In this document: positions 26,505-35,690 of the stretch, piece after piece
Numbering within the stretch: position 1 is the first letter of the stretch
Layout of the letters: each line of letters begins with the position of its first letter
Origin: Bog-473 sp963717455
GTDB lineage: Bacteria > Actinomycetota > Acidimicrobiia > Acidimicrobiales > RAAP-2
DNA length: 64,000 bases
Direction of reading: 5' to 3'
NCBI GenBank assembly: GCA_963717455.1
Contig: OY970336.1
Location: 5,394,001-5,458,000 of the forward strand
Program-made: the position numbers and the translations under genes
Notes under the pieces: model-generated
Told to the model about the DNA's origin: nothing
The model's input: only the letters and a program-made list of their open reading frames with translations
Databases searched by the model: none

Positions 26505-27148
26505 CATCGAGTCCCATATGGATGTGGCCACGCCGCCTTCCCGCCAGACCGGTACCGGGCGGCGGACCAAGGGCGAGCGCACGCGGGAGGCGATCATGAC
26601 GGCCGCCACCGAGCTCTTCCGCACGCGCGGGTTCCGCGAGACGAGCCTGGGTGACATCGGCGCCGCCGCCGGGGTGAGCGGGCCGGCCATCTACCGCTAC
26701 TTCAAGAGCAAGGGCGAGCTCCTCTCGGTCCTGATCGAGGAGGCGGCCATCACGTGGCGCGAGACGGTCGACGACGTGTTGAACGAGGACACGCCGCCGA
26801 TGGTCACCCTCGAGCGGCTGATCGACGCGGCCATCGTGTTGCAGCTCAAGAACGGCAACCTGCGCGACGTCTTCGTCAAGGAGTACCGCTCGCTCGACGA
26901 CGACGCGCCGCCGGCGCGTGGCCCGGATCGAACGGGTACGCATGGCCGAGTGGGTGCACCTACTGTCCGAAGTCCGCCCCAGCCTCACGGATGAGGAGGC
27001 GCGGGCCGCCGTCACCATGGTCGACGGCATGCTGCGCTCCATCACCTCGCTCAGCGGCGTGGACCAGGAGCAGCTGGCGCGGGTCATGAAGGACATGGTC
27101 TTCGGCGGGCTGCTCTCCGTCGGTAATCCGCGTGTGGTCCCCGCGTGA
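26497..27148 (+). pseudogene. TetR-family regulator, reading frame broken once
   Basis: N-terminal HTH is intact (about residues 25-75): RTREAIMTAATELFRTRGF, TSLGDIGAAAGVSGPAIYRYFKSKGELL. After about residue 135 the frame drifts into non-homologous sequence and stops at 26994. The natural C-terminal half continues in the next frame from about 26906 (VARIERVRMAEWVHLL to SVGNPRVVPA) and ends in a GTGA overlap with the acyl-CoA dehydrogenase. One extra base in the run gacgcgccgccggcgcg would explain it. Either a sequencing indel or a real loss of the regulator; if repaired it is about 216 residues. Probable autoregulator of this operon. Confidence 0.8.
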
Positions 27149-28344
27149 CCGACGTGCCCGAGGAGGGGGTCTTCCGGCAGGAGGCGCTGGCCTTCCTCAG
27201 AGCGGCGCTGTCGCCCAAGGGCACCACGTCCGACACCGACGGCGGAGCGAGCGGCCTGGCGCGTGCCGTGACCTACCAGCGCGCGCTGGCCGAGGCGGGC
27301 CTGGCCGGCATAACCTGGCCGACCGAGTACGGGGGGCGCGGGCTGCCCGGCCGTTTCCAGCGCATCTTCGACCGCGAAGCCAAGGCCTTCCAGGTCCCAC
27401 CCCGCGCGCTCGAGATCGGGCTCGGGATGTGCGGCCCCACCCTCCTGGTGCACGCCAGCGAGGAGCAGAAGCACGCGCTGGTCCCACCGATGCTGCGCGG
27501 CGAGCACGTCTGGTGCGAGCTCTTCAGTGAGCCCGGAGCCGGTTCCGATCTCTCGAGCGTGCAGACGCGCGCCCGCCTCGACGGCAGCGAGTTCGTCGTC
27601 GACGGGCAGAAGGTGTGGACCTCGGGCGCGCAGCACAGCGACTATGCCGCCTGCCTCACCCGCACCGACCCGGCACGACCCAAGCGCGAGGGCATCACCA
27701 TGCTCATCGTCGACATGCACGCGCCCGGCATCACGGTGCGCCCGCTGCGCCAGATCACGGGCGACGCCCACTTCAACGAAGTGTTCCTCGAGGGGGTGCG
27801 CGTGCCGGCGGCGAACGTCCTGGGCGAGGTGCACGACGGCTGGCGCGTCGCGAGGACGATGCTGGCCTTCGAGCGCCAGGCCCTCGGCGGCCTGGGCTCG
27901 GGTGGTGGCGGGAAGGGCGGCTTTGCCGCGCTGGCGGCCGAGGCAAGGCGCCGCGATCTCTCGTCTCGTCCCGTCCTGCGAGACCGCCTGGTCCAGCTGC
28001 GCGTCCGCCAGATGGTGCTGGGCCATCTGGGCGGCTACCTCCGCTCCAAGGCCAGGGAAGGGGACGCCGCGGCCGCGTCGGTGCTGAAACTGGCGATGGC
28101 ACAGCTCGTGCAGGAGTCCGCGCTGGTCGCGGTCGAGATCGCCGGGATGCACGCCGTGGCCTGGGAGCCCGAGGACCCCGACGGCGGGCGCTGGAGCAAC
28201 CAGTTGCTCAGCTCGCGCTCCGCGTCCATCGGCGGCGGCACCAACGAGGTCGTGCGCAACGTCATCGCAGAGCGGGTGCTCGGGTTGCCGCGCGACGTGG
28301 AAGGGGACCTGATGCCCCGGGCGGAGCCGGCCCGTGGACGCTGA
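27145..28344 (+). CDS. Acyl-CoA dehydrogenase
   Basis: FAD-dependent alpha,beta-dehydrogenation of an acyl-CoA, 399 residues. Signature regions are GITWPTEYGGRGLPG, CELFSEPGAGSDLSSVQTRA, VDGQKVWTSGAQHSDY and the C-terminal GGGTNEVVRNVIAERVLGLP. Enzymes of this subgroup (FadE-like, steroid/terpene type) often work as heteromers; the single-domain length here leaves that open. Begins at GTG overlapping the tetR stop and overlaps the CoA-transferase gene by 11 nt. Confidence 0.93.
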   Translation: MTDVPEEGVFRQEALAFLRAALSPKGTTSDTDGGASGLARAVTYQRALAEAGLAGITWPTEYGGRGLPGRFQRIFDREAKAFQVPPRALEIGLGMCGPTLLVHASEEQKHALVPPMLRGEHVWCELFSEPGAGSDLSSVQTRARLDGSEFVVDGQKVWTSGAQHSDYAACLTRTDPARPKREGITMLIVDMHAPGITVRPLRQITGDAHFNEVFLEGVRVPAANVLGEVHDGWRVARTMLAFERQALGGLGSGGGGKGGFAALAAEARRRDLSSRPVLRDRLVQLRVRQMVLGHLGGYLRSKAREGDAAAASVLKLAMAQLVQESALVAVEIAGMHAVAWEPEDPDGGRWSNQLLSSRSASIGGGTNEVVRNVIAERVLGLPRDVEGDLMPRAEPARGR

Positions 28345-30481
28345 CCGCGTCCTCGAAGGCTTGAAAGTCGTCGAGATCGGCCGGTACGTCGCCGCGCCGC
28401 TCGCGGCGACCATCTTCGCCGATCACGGCGCCCAAGTCGTCAAGATCGAGCGGCCGGGCGGTGACCCGCTGCGGTCCGACCGCGCCCGCTTCGCGGCCTG
28501 GAACCGGGGCAAGCGATCTGTGGAGCTCGACCTGACCACCGAAGCTGGACGAGAGGAGGCGCTCGGCTTGTTGGACGAGGCCGACCTGTTGGTGGAGAAC
28601 CTTCGGCCGGGTGCGTTGGAGCGGCTGGGCCTCGGCCCGTCCGGGCTGCGGACGACGCGGCCGGGGCTCGTCACGTGCTCCATCAGCGCCTGGGGCAGCA
28701 CGGGGCCCTCGAGAGACGAGCCGGGGTGGGAGCCCCTCGTGCACGCCCGGGCCGGCGCGCAGCAGGGCCTCTTCACCGGGGACGACCCCATCTGGCTCCC
28801 CTTCCCGCTGGCCAGCGTGGCCGCCGCGCTGCTGGCGGTCCTCGGCGCAGGCGCGGCGCTGGTCAAACGAACGTCAACCGGCTATGGCCAACACGTCGAA
28901 ACGTCTCTCTTGGACGGCCTGCTCTTTCTCAACGCGGCACCGATCTTCCACCGCGAGGGGCACCGACCCCGGATCGTGCGCCAGACCAAGTCGCCCATCC
29001 TGCGTGTGTTCGACACGGCCGACGGGCGCTCCGTCATGGTGAACCTGAGCGGCACGGAGCGCTGGCGCGAGCTGTGCCGCCTGCTCGACATGGACGACGG
29101 TGGGCTCGACTACTCGAATCCGGAGGGCCTCGCCAAGCTCTCCGACAAAGAGTGGAATCGGGTGGTGCTGCAGCGTGTCATCGACGGATTCGCCGGCAGG
29201 ACAGCGGACGAGTGGGAGGCGGCGCTGCTGCAGCAACCGGCCGCGGTCGCCAAGTGCAACACGTTGGCCGAGTGGCTCGCACACGACCAGGCCCGCACTG
29301 AGGGACTCATGCTCGAGACGGGTCCGGTGCCGCTGGTCGGACCACCGGTGCGTATCGGGACGGTTCCCGGGGGGCGACGGCCCGGCCGCCGGCACGGCTC
29401 GGAGCAGGGCGCGCTCGGCGGCCACCGCATCGTGGACCTCTCGAGCTTCTGGGCCGGCCCGCTGGCGGCCCGCCTGCTGGCCGAGCTCGGGGCCGACGTC
29501 GTGAAGGTGGAGCCGCCCGGCGGCGAGGGCGGGTTCCAGCTCATGCCGGTGCTGCCCAACATCTATGTCGACGGGAACCGGTCCAAGCGTGGGCTCGTCC
29601 TCGACCTCAAGGCCGCCGAGGACCGGGCCCGGCTGCTCGACCTGGTTGGTGCATCGGATGTCGTGGTGGAGAACGCGATGGCGGGGGCGTGGGAGCGCCT
29701 CGGGCTGGACGAAGCGCGGCTGCGGGCCGTGAACCCCTCACTCGTCTACGCCCGGGCCAAGGGCTTCGGCGCGGCGGGGCCGCTCGCGACGCGGCCCAGC
29801 TTCGACTACGTGGTCCAGGCGGCGACGGGCATGGAGATGACCCAGGGCGGCGGGTCGCGGCCGGTCCCCGTCAACTTCACGGCCAACGACTACGGGACCG
29901 GGTTGCTGTTGGCGGCCGGAACCGTGCTCGCATTGCTGGGACGGGCCCGGGGCGCGGCGGTGACGACAGTGGAGGCTTCCTTGGCGCTGATGGCGACCGT
30001 GTTCCAGTCCGAGGACGTGGCGTCGCTGGGGTTCCGTGGATCGGTGCCGGACCACGTCGGCGACGACCTCCTGGGGCCGTCGGCGGGGTGCCGGCTGTAT
30101 CGAGCCAAGGACGGTTGGGTGACCGTGTGCTGCGTGACGGAGGCGCAGCGTGCGGCGCTCGACCAGGCACTGACGTCGGTGGCGGCAGCGGGAGACCTGG
30201 CGGAGGCGGTCGAGTCGCTGACGGTGGAGGAGGTGCTGTCGCTGCTGCGGGCCGGAGGGGTTCCCGCGGCGCTCAGCGTGCACCCCTCCGCCGTTCCCGA
30301 CGACCCGCAGGTCGTGGCCCGGGACCTGCTGCGGCACTACCGCCACCCCACGGCCGGGCGCTTCGTGCAGGTCGGGATCCCGCTCTCGCTCTCGGTGGAC
30401 GCGCCGGCGGTGAAGGGGCCGGCACCGACGCCGGCGCCGGTGCGGCGACGGGTGAAGGCGTCGGGGACGGGGACCCGGTGA
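28334..30481 (+). CDS. Tandem-domain CaiB/BaiF (family III) CoA-transferase
   Basis: 715 residues with two complete family III CoA-transferase halves. The first (about 1-345) opens LKVVEIGRYVAAPLAATIFADHGAQVVKIERPGGDP, the second (about 358-700) opens HRIVDLSSFWAGPLAARLLAELGADVVKVEPPGG. Family enzymes move CoA between carboxylic acids using an Asp-linked anhydride, normally as an interlocked homodimer; a tandem fusion would form it within one chain. The GTG start overlaps the dehydrogenase, and the stop overlaps the next gene by 4 nt. A second tandem CaiB is at 58849-61324. Confidence 0.9.
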   Translation: MDADRVLEGLKVVEIGRYVAAPLAATIFADHGAQVVKIERPGGDPLRSDRARFAAWNRGKRSVELDLTTEAGREEALGLLDEADLLVENLRPGALERLGLGPSGLRTTRPGLVTCSISAWGSTGPSRDEPGWEPLVHARAGAQQGLFTGDDPIWLPFPLASVAAALLAVLGAGAALVKRTSTGYGQHVETSLLDGLLFLNAAPIFHREGHRPRIVRQTKSPILRVFDTADGRSVMVNLSGTERWRELCRLLDMDDGGLDYSNPEGLAKLSDKEWNRVVLQRVIDGFAGRTADEWEAALLQQPAAVAKCNTLAEWLAHDQARTEGLMLETGPVPLVGPPVRIGTVPGGRRPGRRHGSEQGALGGHRIVDLSSFWAGPLAARLLAELGADVVKVEPPGGEGGFQLMPVLPNIYVDGNRSKRGLVLDLKAAEDRARLLDLVGASDVVVENAMAGAWERLGLDEARLRAVNPSLVYARAKGFGAAGPLATRPSFDYVVQAATGMEMTQGGGSRPVPVNFTANDYGTGLLLAAGTVLALLGRARGAAVTTVEASLALMATVFQSEDVASLGFRGSVPDHVGDDLLGPSAGCRLYRAKDGWVTVCCVTEAQRAALDQALTSVAAAGDLAEAVESLTVEEVLSLLRAGGVPAALSVHPSAVPDDPQVVARDLLRHYRHPTAGRFVQVGIPLSLSVDAPAVKGPAPTPAPVRRRVKASGTGTR

Positions 30482-31485
30482 AGATCGACAGCGGCCTGGG
30501 CGCCGACCTGCCCAAGGTTGCTTCGCGGGTCGGTGCCGCCGAGGCGGCCGGGCTCGACTGCGTGTGGGCCGCCGAGACGACCAACGACCCCTTCTTGTCC
30601 CTGACGCTGGCGGCCGAGCACTCGACACGGGTGGCGCTGGGCACGGGTGTGGCCATCGCCTTCGCCCGCAACCCGATGAGCCTCGCCTATACGACGAACC
30701 AGCTACAGGAGTACTCCGGCGGACGCGTGGTGCTGGGGTTGGGGTCACAGGTGCGACGTCACATCGAGCGGCGCTTCAGTTCGACGTGGTCCCATCCGGC
30801 GGCGCGCATGCGTGAGTTCGTGCTGGCCCTGCGGGCGATCTGGTCCTCGTGGAACGACGGCGTCGACTGGTCGGGCTTCGAGGGCGAGTTCTACACCCAC
30901 ACCCTGATGACACCCGTCTTCGCCCCACGGCCACATGCGTTCGGGCGTCCACGTGTGTTCCTGGCCGCCGTGGGACCCGGCATGAACGAGGTGGCCGGAG
31001 AAGTGGCCGACGGCGTGCTCACGCACGGGATCTGCACGGCGCGGTACCTGCGCGAGGTGATCCTGCCCGCGGTGGACCGCGGCCTCGCGACCTCTGGCCG
31101 TACGCGAGGAGGTGGATTCGAGGTCACCTGCCCCGGCTTCATCTCCGTGGTCGAGGACGAGTCGAAGCTGCCCTCCGCGCGCGACGCCATGCGGCGCCAG
31201 GTCGGGTACTACGCGTCCACGCCGGCCTACCGGCCGGTGCTGGACCTGCACGGCTGGGGGGACCTGCAGCGTGACCTCTACCTCTGTTCGAAGAACGGTC
31301 GGTGGGACGACATGGCCCGCCTCGTCGACGACGAGGTGCTCGACACGCTGACCATCGTCTGCACTCCCGACGCGCTGGCCAGCGAGGTCGGGGTGCGCTA
31401 CGGCGGCCTCGTCGACCGCATCAACGTGTCGTGGTGGCGCAAGGAGTGGTGGCCGGACGTCGAGAAGGAGTTGCGGGCCCTGTGA
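30478..31485 (+). CDS. LLM-class F420-dependent oxidoreductase (TIGR03617-like)
   Basis: 335 residues and the clearest match to the TIGR03617-type group: AEAAGLDCVWAAETTNDPFL, TGVAIAFARNPMSLAYTTNQLQEYSGGR (in parts), LGLGSQVRRHIERRFSSTWSHPAARMREFVLALRAIW and VFLAAVGPGMNEVAGEVADG. A paralogue of the gene at 11159. Starts with GTG overlapping the CoA-transferase stop. Likely a redox step on the CoA-bound or free intermediate of this operon; the exact substrate is not evident. Confidence 0.9.
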   Translation: MKIDSGLGADLPKVASRVGAAEAAGLDCVWAAETTNDPFLSLTLAAEHSTRVALGTGVAIAFARNPMSLAYTTNQLQEYSGGRVVLGLGSQVRRHIERRFSSTWSHPAARMREFVLALRAIWSSWNDGVDWSGFEGEFYTHTLMTPVFAPRPHAFGRPRVFLAAVGPGMNEVAGEVADGVLTHGICTARYLREVILPAVDRGLATSGRTRGGGFEVTCPGFISVVEDESKLPSARDAMRRQVGYYASTPAYRPVLDLHGWGDLQRDLYLCSKNGRWDDMARLVDDEVLDTLTIVCTPDALASEVGVRYGGLVDRINVSWWRKEWWPDVEKELRAL

Positions 31486-32738
31486 GCCGCCTCGACGTCT
31501 CGGGGTACGTGGCACCCGGCTTCGATCGGGTTGCGAAGGTGCTCGCCGAAGGGGCGTCGGTCACGGTGGGCCAGCATGAGCGGCGAGCCGACCTCGGAGA
31601 TGGCGGCGGCGCGTTCTGCGCGTCCGTCGACGGCGAGTGCGTGGTGGACGTGTGGGCCGGTCACTCCGCGCCGGGCCGCCCATGGGAGGAGGAGACCCGG
31701 GCGGTGATCATGTCGTCGACGAAGGGCTTGACGACCCTGTGCGCCCACCTCCTCGAGGACCGGGGCGAGCTCGACCTCGATGCACCGGTCGTGCGGTACT
31801 GGCCCGAGTTCGGACGCCTCGGCAAGGAGACGACCACCGTCCGGCAGTTGCTCAGCCACCAGTCGGGTGCCATCGGGCTGCCCGGATCCGACGAGCTGCT
31901 GTCGTGGGACGGCCGCGGCTGGAGCGACACGGTGGCCATCGCGGCAGGGGTGGCGGCGGGTGCGCCGGCCTGGGAGCCGGGGACCCGCCACGGCTATCAC
32001 GGGGTGACGTTCGGGTGGCTCGTGGGCGAGCTCGTCCGGCGCATCAGCGGGGCCAGCCTCGGGACGTTCTTCGACGCCGAAGTGGCCCGGCCACTCGGCA
32101 TCGCCGGCTCCACCTCCATCGGGACCCCGGCGGCCGCGCTCGGAACGGTGGCCACGGTCATGGAGTTCCCCGTCAAGCCGGACAAGGAGAGCGCCCTCCG
32201 CACGATCGATCCTTGGTCCAAGTCCGGGCGCTCGGTCCTCGCAGGAGCGCACGGGAACCTGTTCGCCGACGAGCAGGGCCGGCCCCGCTTCGCCGACTTC
32301 ATGAACACCCCGGCCGTCCTGGAGGCCGAGATCGGCGCGCTCGGCGCAACCGCCACGGCGCGAGCGCTGGCGCGGGTGTACACCGCCCTGGCGACGGGCG
32401 AGGAACTGGTGTCGCGTGCCTCGGTGGAGCGCTTCGGGACGGAGCAGGTCTGCGGCCGCGACGCCGTCATGGCGGTGCCCACGAGGTGGGCCGTCGGCTA
32501 CTCCCTCGAGCCGCCGGCGCTGGTCCCCGGCGTCCCACCGATGCACGGCCCCAACGACGGGGCGTTCGGGCACATGGGTGCCGGCGGGCAGATCGGCTTG
32601 GCCGACCCGGCCGCCCGTGTGGCCTGCGGCTTCGTCCGCAACCACCTGGAGAACCAGGGGCTCCCGCTCATGGGCGCCTGCCTGGTGGACGTGCTCTACT
32701 CGTGCCTGTACAAAGGGGGCGACGGTGTACGCAGCTGA
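31482..32738 (+). CDS. Beta-lactamase-fold serine hydrolase (esterase-like)
   Basis: 418 residues, class C beta-lactamase/family VIII esterase group (LipL/EstB-like). The catalytic SxxK is SSTKG (Ser78, Lys81), followed by LLSHQSGAIGLPG, the Tyr motif RHGYHGVTFGWLVGEL, and the C-terminal HMGAGGQIGLAD. No signal peptide, so it probably acts inside the cell on an ester or lactone. Joined by a GTGA overlap to the oxidoreductase before it; overlaps the ligase after it by 14 nt. Confidence 0.9.
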   Translation: MSRLDVSGYVAPGFDRVAKVLAEGASVTVGQHERRADLGDGGGAFCASVDGECVVDVWAGHSAPGRPWEEETRAVIMSSTKGLTTLCAHLLEDRGELDLDAPVVRYWPEFGRLGKETTTVRQLLSHQSGAIGLPGSDELLSWDGRGWSDTVAIAAGVAAGAPAWEPGTRHGYHGVTFGWLVGELVRRISGASLGTFFDAEVARPLGIAGSTSIGTPAAALGTVATVMEFPVKPDKESALRTIDPWSKSGRSVLAGAHGNLFADEQGRPRFADFMNTPAVLEAEIGALGATATARALARVYTALATGEELVSRASVERFGTEQVCGRDAVMAVPTRWAVGYSLEPPALVPGVPPMHGPNDGAFGHMGAGGQIGLADPAARVACGFVRNHLENQGLPLMGACLVDVLYSCLYKGGDGVRS

Positions 32739-34284
32739 GCACGCAGCCGAGCATCCGGACCAGCCGGCGATCGTCATGGCGCCTTCGGGCCGGGTGCTCA
32801 CGTTCGCCGAGTACGAAGCCTCTGCCAACCAGGTGGCCCATCTCCTGCGCGAGACGGGCCTGCGCCGTCAGGACCACATGGCGATCTTCATGGAGAACCA
32901 CCCCGCGATGCTCCTCGCGGAGGCGGGCGCCGAGCGCACCGGGCTCTACTTCACGCCGGTCAACTCCTACCTCTCGGCCGAGGAGGTGGCGTACGTCGTC
33001 AACGACTCGCAGTCCCGTGTCGTCTTCACCTCGGCCGCCAAGGCCGAGGTGGCACAGCAGCTCCCGGCCCTGTGCCCGGCAGTCGACCGCTGGATCATGG
33101 TGGGCGGCGAGGGCGGCCCCGGCGGGCCGTTCGAGTCCTGGGAGGAAGTCGTGGGAGGGCAACCCGCGGGCCCGGTGGTCGACGAGCAGCTCGGCGCACC
33201 CATGATGTACTCCTCGGGAACGACCGGACGGCCGAAGGGCATCCTGCGCCCGATGTACGACATCCACCCGTCGGAGACGAGCATCGCCGTCCTGGGCATC
33301 GCAGCCTTGTGGAGCTTCCGCGAGAACATGGTGTACCTGTCTCCTGCCCCCCTGTACCACACCGCCCCGCAGGTCAGCGTCGCCATCGCTTTGCGCATGA
33401 AGTCGACGGTCGTCGTCATGGAGCACTTCGACCCGGCGCTGTACCTCGAGCTCGTCGGGAGGTACGACGTCACCCACTCCCAGGTCGTGCCCACCATGTT
33501 CAGCCGCATGCTCAAGCTCCCGGACGAGGTCCGGGCGGCAGCCGACCTGTCCTCGCTCGAGGTCATCGTCCACGCCGCCGCGCCGTGCCCCGTGCCCGTC
33601 AAGCAGCAGATGATCGAGTGGTTCGGGCCGATCCTGCTGGAGTACTACGCAGCCACCGAGGGCAACGGCTGCACTTTCATCACGTCCGAGGACTGGCTGG
33701 CGCACCCGGGCAGTGTGGGCCGGGCCGTCCTGAGCGACATCCGCATCCTCGATGACGACGGCACCGAGTGCCCCACCGGCACGTCGGGGACCGTCTGGTT
33801 CGCGGGCGCCACCGACTTCGAGTACTTCGGTGACCCGGAGAAGACGGCGAGCTCCCGACGCGACGACGGCAAGACGAGCACGGTCGGTGACGTCGGTTAC
33901 CTGGACGAGGACGGGTACCTTTTCCTCACCGACCGCAAGGCCCACATGATCATCTCGGGCGGCGTGAACATCTACCCCCAGGAGACGGAGAACCTCCTCG
34001 TCACACACCCCAAGGTGCTCGATGCGGCCGTCATCGGCGTCCCCAACGAAGACCTCGGAGAGGAGGTCAAGGCGGTCGTCCAGCCCGTCGAGGGCGTCGC
34101 GGGCGACGACGCGCTCGAGCTCGAGCGCGAGCTCATCGCGTTCTGCCGTGACCACCTGGCGCACTTCAAATGCCCACGCAGCATCGACTTCGTCGAGGAA
34201 CTGCCCCGCCTGCCCACCGGAAAGCTCTACAAGGGCGTCTTACGGGAGCGGTATTGGGCCGATCATGCGACCCGCATCGTGTGA
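32725..34284 (+). CDS. Class I adenylate-forming acyl-CoA ligase
   Basis: 519 residues. P-loop YSSGTTGRPKGILRP, EYYAATEGNG, the hinge region VGDVGYLDEDGYLFLTDRKAHMIISGGVNIYPQE (in parts) and the catalytic Lys in LPTGKLYKGVLRERY are intact. Related to long-chain/steroid acid CoA ligases of the FadD group. I start it at GTG 32725, just inside the esterase gene and behind AAGGGGGC, because the protein then begins YAAEHAAEHPDQPAI as relatives do. The GTGA at its end overlaps the kinase gene. Confidence 0.92.
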   Translation: MYAAEHAAEHPDQPAIVMAPSGRVLTFAEYEASANQVAHLLRETGLRRQDHMAIFMENHPAMLLAEAGAERTGLYFTPVNSYLSAEEVAYVVNDSQSRVVFTSAAKAEVAQQLPALCPAVDRWIMVGGEGGPGGPFESWEEVVGGQPAGPVVDEQLGAPMMYSSGTTGRPKGILRPMYDIHPSETSIAVLGIAALWSFRENMVYLSPAPLYHTAPQVSVAIALRMKSTVVVMEHFDPALYLELVGRYDVTHSQVVPTMFSRMLKLPDEVRAAADLSSLEVIVHAAAPCPVPVKQQMIEWFGPILLEYYAATEGNGCTFITSEDWLAHPGSVGRAVLSDIRILDDDGTECPTGTSGTVWFAGATDFEYFGDPEKTASSRRDDGKTSTVGDVGYLDEDGYLFLTDRKAHMIISGGVNIYPQETENLLVTHPKVLDAAVIGVPNEDLGEEVKAVVQPVEGVAGDDALELERELIAFCRDHLAHFKCPRSIDFVEELPRLPTGKLYKGVLRERYWADHATRIV

Positions 34285-35690
34285 CGGGGCCGGGCGCCGT
34301 CGCGCTACCCGACGACCTGGTCTCCTGGGTCGAAGAGGTGGGAGGTGGCCGCCTGTCGGTGGCCGACCGCAGGCAGGGTGGCGCGCGCAAGGAGGCGTGG
34401 TACGTCGACCTCGAGCGTCCCGACGGCACCGTGGGCCACCTGTTCCTGCGCTACGACCGCTCCGACCCTGCTCTCACCAAGGACCCCTGGACGCTGCACC
34501 GCGAGGCCACCGTCTACCTGGCTCTCCAGGACAGCCCGGTGCCCGTTCCCCGTGTCGTCGGTGTCCACCCCGTGCACCAGGCCATGTTGTCGGAGCGGGT
34601 GGCCGGCGAGAACTGGTTCTCCCGCATCGCCGACCCCGCCGAGCAGGAGGAGACGGCGCGTGACTTCATGGTGCAGCTCGCAGCGTTGCACTCTCTCGAC
34701 CCGGGTTCGCTGGACCTGCCCGCCTTCCCCCCCGTCAAGACCGTCAGCGACGCCGTCCACGCCGAGCTCGACGAGTGGGAGCGGGTGCTGGCCGAGCGGG
34801 GTGGGACGGTCGATCCCGCGCTCGCCTTCTCGCTGCGCTGGCTGCGCCGCAACGTCCCCAGCTACGCCGGCCCCCCAGTCCTCGTGCAAGGTGACACCGG
34901 GCCGGGGAACTTCATGTACATGGGCGGGCGGGTCACCGCCGTGGTCGACTGGGAGCTGGCGCACCTCGGCGACCCCATGGACGACATCGCCTGGCTGTCA
35001 CTGCGAGCGACCCAGGAGCCCTTCACCGACTTTCCGACGCGTCTGCGCGAGTACCAAGCGCTCTCGGGGAACCCGATCGACGAGGCGAGGGTGCACTACT
35101 ACCAGGTGATGGCCGAGACCAAGCTCCAGGTGATGGGTCACCGACCCGATGCCGCCGGAACCGGTACAGGCGGGAACCGCTCGGCGGCCACCGGAGGTGG
35201 CGGCGACGTCGGCAACGGCTTCATCTATCAGATGCTGCATCGGCGCCTTTGGCTCGAGGCGCTCGCCGCTGCCACCGGACTGGCATTGACGCCGGCCGAA
35301 GAGCCGCAGGCCCGGGACCGGCGCGAGCACGACTGGATGTACGACGCAGTGCTCTCCCAGCTGCGCGACGTGATCGTGCCGCGCACCTCCGACCCGCTGG
35401 CCGCTGCCCGGGGTAAGGGGATCGCCCGCATCATCAAGTACCTGGCGCAGGTGGACATCTACGGTTCCAATTATGAGATGCACGAGCTCGACGACCTCGA
35501 GGCACTGCTGGGCCGCCGACCCGACTCTGTCGGGGCCGGGCGGGCCGCGGTCGCGGATGCCGTTGCTGCGGGCGCCGTCGGCGACGAGCACTACCTGCGC
35601 CTCCTGTGGTGCCGGGTGGCCCGGGAGACGGAGCTGGCCCGGCCATCCATGGGAGCGCTGGCCGACCGCCACTGGCCCGAGCTGACATGA
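34281..35690 (+). CDS. APH-fold kinase-like protein (ACAD10/11 kinase-domain type)
   Basis: 469 residues, larger than simple phosphotransferases. The kinase core is RKEAWYVDLERP (Gly-rich/ATP region), VYLALQDSPVPVPRVVGV, hinge MLSERVAGENWF, catalytic LVQGDTGPGNFMYMGG and metal-binding VVDWELAHLGDPMDDIAWL. HGD is replaced by QGD, with Asp, Asn and DWE retained. The DWELAHLGDP pattern is shared with the kinase domain of ACAD10/11, enzymes reported to phosphorylate 4-hydroxyacyl-CoAs before dehydration. A Gly-rich insert (about 290-315) and a C-terminal helical domain follow. Co-operonic with acyl-CoA dehydrogenase and ligase, which supports that role but does not prove it. Confidence 0.85.
   Translation: MTGPGAVALPDDLVSWVEEVGGGRLSVADRRQGGARKEAWYVDLERPDGTVGHLFLRYDRSDPALTKDPWTLHREATVYLALQDSPVPVPRVVGVHPVHQAMLSERVAGENWFSRIADPAEQEETARDFMVQLAALHSLDPGSLDLPAFPPVKTVSDAVHAELDEWERVLAERGGTVDPALAFSLRWLRRNVPSYAGPPVLVQGDTGPGNFMYMGGRVTAVVDWELAHLGDPMDDIAWLSLRATQEPFTDFPTRLREYQALSGNPIDEARVHYYQVMAETKLQVMGHRPDAAGTGTGGNRSAATGGGGDVGNGFIYQMLHRRLWLEALAAATGLALTPAEEPQARDRREHDWMYDAVLSQLRDVIVPRTSDPLAAARGKGIARIIKYLAQVDIYGSNYEMHELDDLEALLGRRPDSVGAGRAAVADAVAAGAVGDEHYLRLLWCRVARETELARPSMGALADRHWPELT

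Noticed and set aside
26505..28413. 660-codon minus-strand frame opposite tetR and the acyl-CoA dehydrogenase
   Set aside because: Shadow frame: composition typical of complemented GC-rich coding DNA, while the plus strand carries complete HTH and dehydrogenase motifs.
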